NCBI GenBank assembly: GCA_013215515.1
Contig: JABSPC010000570.1
Coordinates: 1 to 8,596 of the forward strand
Length of the DNA stretch: 8,596 bases
Direction of reading: 5' to 3'
Source: Crocinitomicaceae bacterium
GTDB lineage: Bacteria; Bacteroidota; Bacteroidia; Flavobacteriales_D; Crocinitomicaceae
The notes beneath the pieces were generated by a model that had not been told where the DNA came from, did not search any database, and was given only the letters and a program-made list of their open reading frames with translations. Each line of letters starts with the position of its first letter. Positions within the stretch are counted from its first letter, which is position 1. Made by a program: the position numbers and the translations under genes. Of the stretch, positions 6,531-8,596 are shown one piece after another.

Positions 6531-7808
6531 CTACTGAATAGCATTCTGCAAACACTGACCAAATCGATAACAATCTTCATATGAGTTGTATAAAGGTGCC
6601 GGTGCGATACGGATAACATTTGGCTCACGCCAGTCTGCTATTACCCCTTGACGCGTTAACTCGTCGAACAATGCCCTCCCTTGTCCATGCGCAACAATTG
6701 ACAACTGTGCACCTCTTTTTTTAAGGTCTTTTGGTGTAATTATTTCTAAAGTGCAGCGGTCTTTGTTCTTTTCTGAGATGTCTTCAATTACAAACTCAAG
6801 AAAAGCCGTCATAGAATCTCTTTTCTCACCAATTCGATCCATTCCGGCTTCATCAAACAAGTCAAGCGAAGCCAAGTGAGCTGCCATTCCAAGAATTGGC
6901 GCATTACTTAATTGCCAACCTTCTGCACCATACATGGGTTTAAATCCAGGCTCCATTTGAAATCTTGTTTCTTTATCGTAACCCCACCATCCTGCAAAAC
7001 GAGGAAGCCGTGGACTGTTTGCATGGCGTTCGTGAACGAACATCCCTGAAACCCCACCAGGTGATGAATTCAAATATTTATAACCACACCAAGCGGCGAA
7101 ATCTACTCCCCAATCATTCAACTTTAAGTTTATGTTACCTGCGGCATGCGCTAAATCAAATCCAACGGTTGCTCCAACAGCATGACCGGCTTCCGTAATT
7201 TTTTTCATGTCAAATAGCTGCCCTGTATAGTAGTTCACTCCTCCAATCATTATCATAGCAAGCTCCTCGCCTACCTCAGCTATTTTGTTTAAGACATCTT
7301 CTTCATTAATCAAATGCTCACCTTCTCTTGGTTCAATTTCAATTAAATCCGTTTCCGTTTTCAAACCATGAAATTTAATCTGAGATTCAAGCGCATAAGC
7401 ATCACTCGGGAAGGCTTTTGCTTCACATATTATTTTCGTTCTCTTACCCTCAGGGCGGTAAAACGAAACCATAAGCAAGTGTAAATTGGTTGTTAGCGAG
7501 TGTGTTATAACAACTTCTTCTGGCTTAGCACCCACAATTTTGGCTGCTTATACAGTTAAAAATTCATGGTATGAAAACCAAGGCTTTTCTGCTAAAAAAT
7601 GACCTTCAACACCGTATTTTGCCCAGGCATCCAACTCTTTTTGAATATATTCTCCTGTACTTTTAGGTTGTAATCCCAATGAATTTCCCGTAAAGTAAAC
7701 AACTTCATTCTCATGAAATGATGGGAAGTGAAACTTGTCTCTGAAAGACTTCAACGGATCTTTTTCATCCATTCCCTTAGAGAAATCTAAGGTGTTCTGA
7801 TATGACAT
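6531..7808 (-). pseudogene. kynU: Kynureninase, interrupted by an in-frame TAA at codon 87
   Basis: Reading from ATG 7808 to TAG 6531 in one frame gives 425 codons, the normal kynureninase length, with a single internal stop at 7548-7550. The upstream piece (86 residues, 7808-7548) holds VYFTGNSLGLQPK and the block YGVEGHF..KPWFSYHEFLT. The downstream piece, AAKIVGAKPEEVV onward, holds NLHLLMVSFYRP, AFPSD, the PLP-site Asp in FDLAHAAGN (codon 218), the Schiff-base Lys in CGYKYLNSSPGG (codon 244) and the C-terminal VIRIAPAPLYNSY. No frameshift is needed to join them. Intact, it would cleave kynurenine or 3-hydroxykynurenine to (3-hydroxy)anthranilate plus alanine, with PLP. The remaining ORF can only start from a GTG (7535) or later Met, lacks the substrate-contacting N-terminal strand, and is unlikely to work alone. 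Start support: AAGGA lies 5 nt before the ATG, and a -7 element lies upstream. It heads the cluster with kmo. Alternatives are sequencing error or readthrough. Confidence 0.88.
7548..7550 (-). other. kynU: Premature in-frame stop codon (TAA) within kynU
   Basis: The minus strand reads ACT GTA TAA GCA GCC AAA ATT GTG GGT, which is L-T-V-stop-A-A-K-I-V-G in the kynureninase frame. As I recall flavobacterial kynureninases, this place reads like LTES-x-AKIVGAKP, so the stop would stand where Ser or another small residue is usual. A Ser TCA to TAA change needs one base. TAA also ends other genes in this window (sulfotransferase, kmo, ArsC-like), so it is not a reassigned codon. Confidence 0.9.
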
Positions 7809-7813
7809 AACTT

Positions 7814-7838
7814 TCCTTTAAAATGGTCATCAAAGATA
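7814..7838 (-). promoter_or_regulatory. kynU promoter -7 element and ribosome binding site
   Basis: On the minus strand TATCTTTG (7838-7831) matches the Bacteroidota TAnnTTTG -7 consensus. Transcription would start near 7826, giving a leader of about 17 nt. Within it AAGGA (7818-7814) lies 5 nt before the ATG at 7808; this is one of the few good Shine-Dalgarno sequences in the window and it fixes the kynU start. A clear -33 TTG is not seen. This is the probable promoter of the whole kynU-to-ArsC-like cluster. Confidence 0.55.
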
Positions 7839-7945
7839 GAAAAACGATTTGTTTTGAATCGATGAAAATCAGGAGATTTCAGGATTTAATCAACAGTGAA
7901 AACTTAATAATCTCCAATTTTGCGACAAATGATTCTATTCGCACG

Positions 7946-7985
7946 TCGAACTTAAAAAAGAAGGTTCGAATCAGGTTATCGAACC
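7946..7985. repeat. Three alternating TCGAAC/GTTCGA words with overlapping hairpin potential
   Basis: TCGAAC at 7946-7951, GGTTCGA at 7963-7969 and TCGAACC at 7979-7985 occur in alternating orientation within 40 bp. The middle word can pair with either neighbour: 6 bp with the first, 7 bp with the third over a 9-nt loop. They lie upstream of both divergent promoters, so outside either predicted transcript. A double-stranded operator reading is therefore likelier than an RNA switch. The regulator is unknown. Confidence 0.45.
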
Positions 7986-8107
7986 AAAGTAATGCTGCCG
8001 CGATTAACTCTTGATATTAAGTAAGTTAACACGCCCTGCTTACTGAAAAAATACATTCCAACTACATTTTGACAATTTTTTCACTGGAGCCAAAGAATCA
8101 AATTTGC

Positions 8108-8115
8108 TAACTTTG
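8108..8115 (+). promoter_or_regulatory. -7 promoter element (TAACTTTG) of hemL
   Basis: TAACTTTG matches the Bacteroidota TAnnTTTG consensus and lies 32 bp before the hemL ATG, giving an expected leader of about 25-28 nt that is A-rich (AACAACAAACAAACG) and without a Shine-Dalgarno. This is typical of Bacteroidota genes. No -33 TTG lies at the normal distance. Confidence 0.55.
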
Positions 8116-8147
8116 ACGCACATTTTTGAATCAACAACAAACAAACG

Positions 8148-8596
8148 ATGAGCGGAATCAACAGATCAACTTCAGAATCACTCTTTAAAACAGCAAAAAC
8201 GTACTTCCCCGGAGGTGTAAACTCTCCAGTGAGAGCATTTAAATCTGTTGAAGGAGGACCATTATTTATTAAAAAGGGTGATGGTTGTACAATTTGGGAT
8301 GAAGATGGAAATCAGTTTATTGATTTTTGCTGTAGTTGGGGGCCTTTAATTTTAGGCCATAACCACCAAGGTATTTATGAAAATGTAGTTAGCGCATTGC
8401 AGAATGGAGCTAGTTTTGGCGCGCCGACAGTTTTAGAAAATGAATTGGCGGAGTTAATCTTAGCGAAAAACCCATATATCGACAAAATCAGATTTGTGAG
8501 CTCTGGAACCGAAGCTGTAATGTCAGCTTTGCGCTTGGCAAGAGGATATACAGGGAAGAAGAAAGTGTTAAAATTTGAAGGCTGCTACCACGGACA
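8148..8596 (+). CDS. hemL: Glutamate-1-semialdehyde 2,1-aminomutase, N-terminal third (runs off the right edge)
   Basis: 149 complete codons of a protein that is normally about 425-430 residues. It is a PLP enzyme of the class III aminotransferase fold that turns glutamate-1-semialdehyde into 5-aminolevulinate, the last step of the C5 route to haem and other tetrapyrroles, in the cytoplasm. Diagnostic segments: TAKTYFPGGVNSPVRAF at 15-31, GCTIWDEDGNQFIDF at 46-60, CSWGPLILGHNH at 62-73, GASFGAPTVLENELAE at 87-102, and the cofactor phosphate loop SSGTEAVMSALRLARG at 118-133, ending in FEGCYHG at the edge. The catalytic Lys lies beyond the window. The ATG is set by the MSGINRSTSESLF start, usual for the family, and by the upstream -7 element. 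It diverges from kynU, with no evident functional link. Confidence 0.95.
   Translation, partial: MSGINRSTSESLFKTAKTYFPGGVNSPVRAFKSVEGGPLFIKKGDGCTIWDEDGNQFIDFCCSWGPLILGHNHQGIYENVVSALQNGASFGAPTVLENELAELILAKNPYIDKIRFVSSGTEAVMSALRLARGYTGKKKVLKFEGCYHG

Larger units (their letters stand above)
7809..8147. other. Divergent intergenic region between kynU and hemL
   Basis: 339 bp without a convincing gene. It holds a -7 promoter element for each flanking gene (7831-7838 minus, 8108-8115 plus) and a cluster of alternating TCGAAC/GTTCGA words at 7946-7985. A weak 6-bp inverted repeat (AGTAAG at 8020-8025, CTTACT at 8039-8044) is also present. No tRNA fold is present, although GGTTCGAATC resembles a T-loop. 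Otherwise it is AT-rich and I see nothing more in it. Confidence 0.7.

Noticed and set aside
6322..6573. 83-residue minus-strand ORF overlapping the kynU end and the small membrane ORF
   Set aside because: It shares DNA with the conserved kynU C-terminus in another frame and lacks the coherent helix/tail pattern of the 6285-6509 ORF.
6531..7535. A genuine shorter kynureninase starting at GTG 7535
   Set aside because: The 'GTG' is the Val of the conserved AKIVGAKP segment, no ribosome site precedes it, and the missing N-terminus is present upstream in the same frame.
7548..7550. Genetic-code reassignment or selenocysteine at the kynU stop
   Set aside because: TAA ends other genes here, and selenocysteine uses TGA with a downstream element.
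7955..7990. tRNA, suggested by GGTTCGAATC resembling a T-loop
   Set aside because: The flanking five bases do not pair as a T-stem, and no acceptor or anticodon arm is present.
7823..8014. 63-residue plus-strand ORF in the kynU-hemL intergenic region
   Set aside because: It overlaps the kynU promoter element, has no recognisable domain or Shine-Dalgarno, and reads as low-complexity chance coding.
8020..8044. Terminator or riboswitch at the AGTAAG/CTTACT inverted repeat
   Set aside because: Only 6 bp with a 13-nt loop and no T-run on either strand.
1..8596. CRISPR array, insertion sequence, toxin-antitoxin or phage-defence genes
   Set aside because: No regularly spaced direct repeats, transposase motifs or defence-type domains were found on either strand.

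Overview
The window looks like chromosomal DNA of a marine-type Bacteroidota (Flavobacteriia/Crocinitomicaceae-like). Three signs point there: a secreted protein with a type IX secretion (Por secretion tail) C-terminal domain, TAnnTTTG-type -7 promoter elements close upstream of four genes, and few Shine-Dalgarno sequences in AT-rich DNA.

Layout. At the left edge (1-151, minus) is the N-terminus of an EamA/DMT-type membrane transporter. A strong intrinsic terminator (152-181) ends the neighbouring gene and directly abuts the transporter start codon. Positions 205-2310 (minus) encode a 701-residue multidomain secreted protein with a T9SS sorting tail. Divergent from it, 2452-3546 (plus) encodes a PAPS-type sulfotransferase with an uncharacterised C-terminal half. 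It faces, tail to tail, a five-gene minus-strand cluster at 7808-3565: kynU, a small single-pass membrane ORF, kmo, a signal-peptide-bearing predicted outer-membrane protein, and a small ArsC/Spx-fold protein. The last three genes are separated by only 3 bp each, so they are probably co-transcribed. After a 339-bp divergent intergenic region with promoters on both sides, the right edge (8148 onward, plus) holds the start of hemL.

How the genes work together. Kmo (kynurenine to 3-hydroxykynurenine) and KynU (3-hydroxykynurenine to 3-hydroxyanthranilate plus alanine) are successive steps of the kynurenine branch of tryptophan breakdown, which can feed de novo NAD synthesis. The main surprise is that kynU has an in-frame TAA at codon 87 (7548-7550). 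Both sides of it are otherwise full-length, well-conserved kynureninase in the same frame, so the gene is either freshly broken, recoded, or carries a sequencing error. Kmo is intact but has Val where characterised enzymes have Glu in the substrate-site N-x-x-E-M segment. I did not find convincing evidence for a wholly new defence or mobile system. The unusual elements are the interrupted kynurenine operon, its odd membrane, outer-membrane and thioredoxin-fold passengers, and a few unexplained regulatory repeats.
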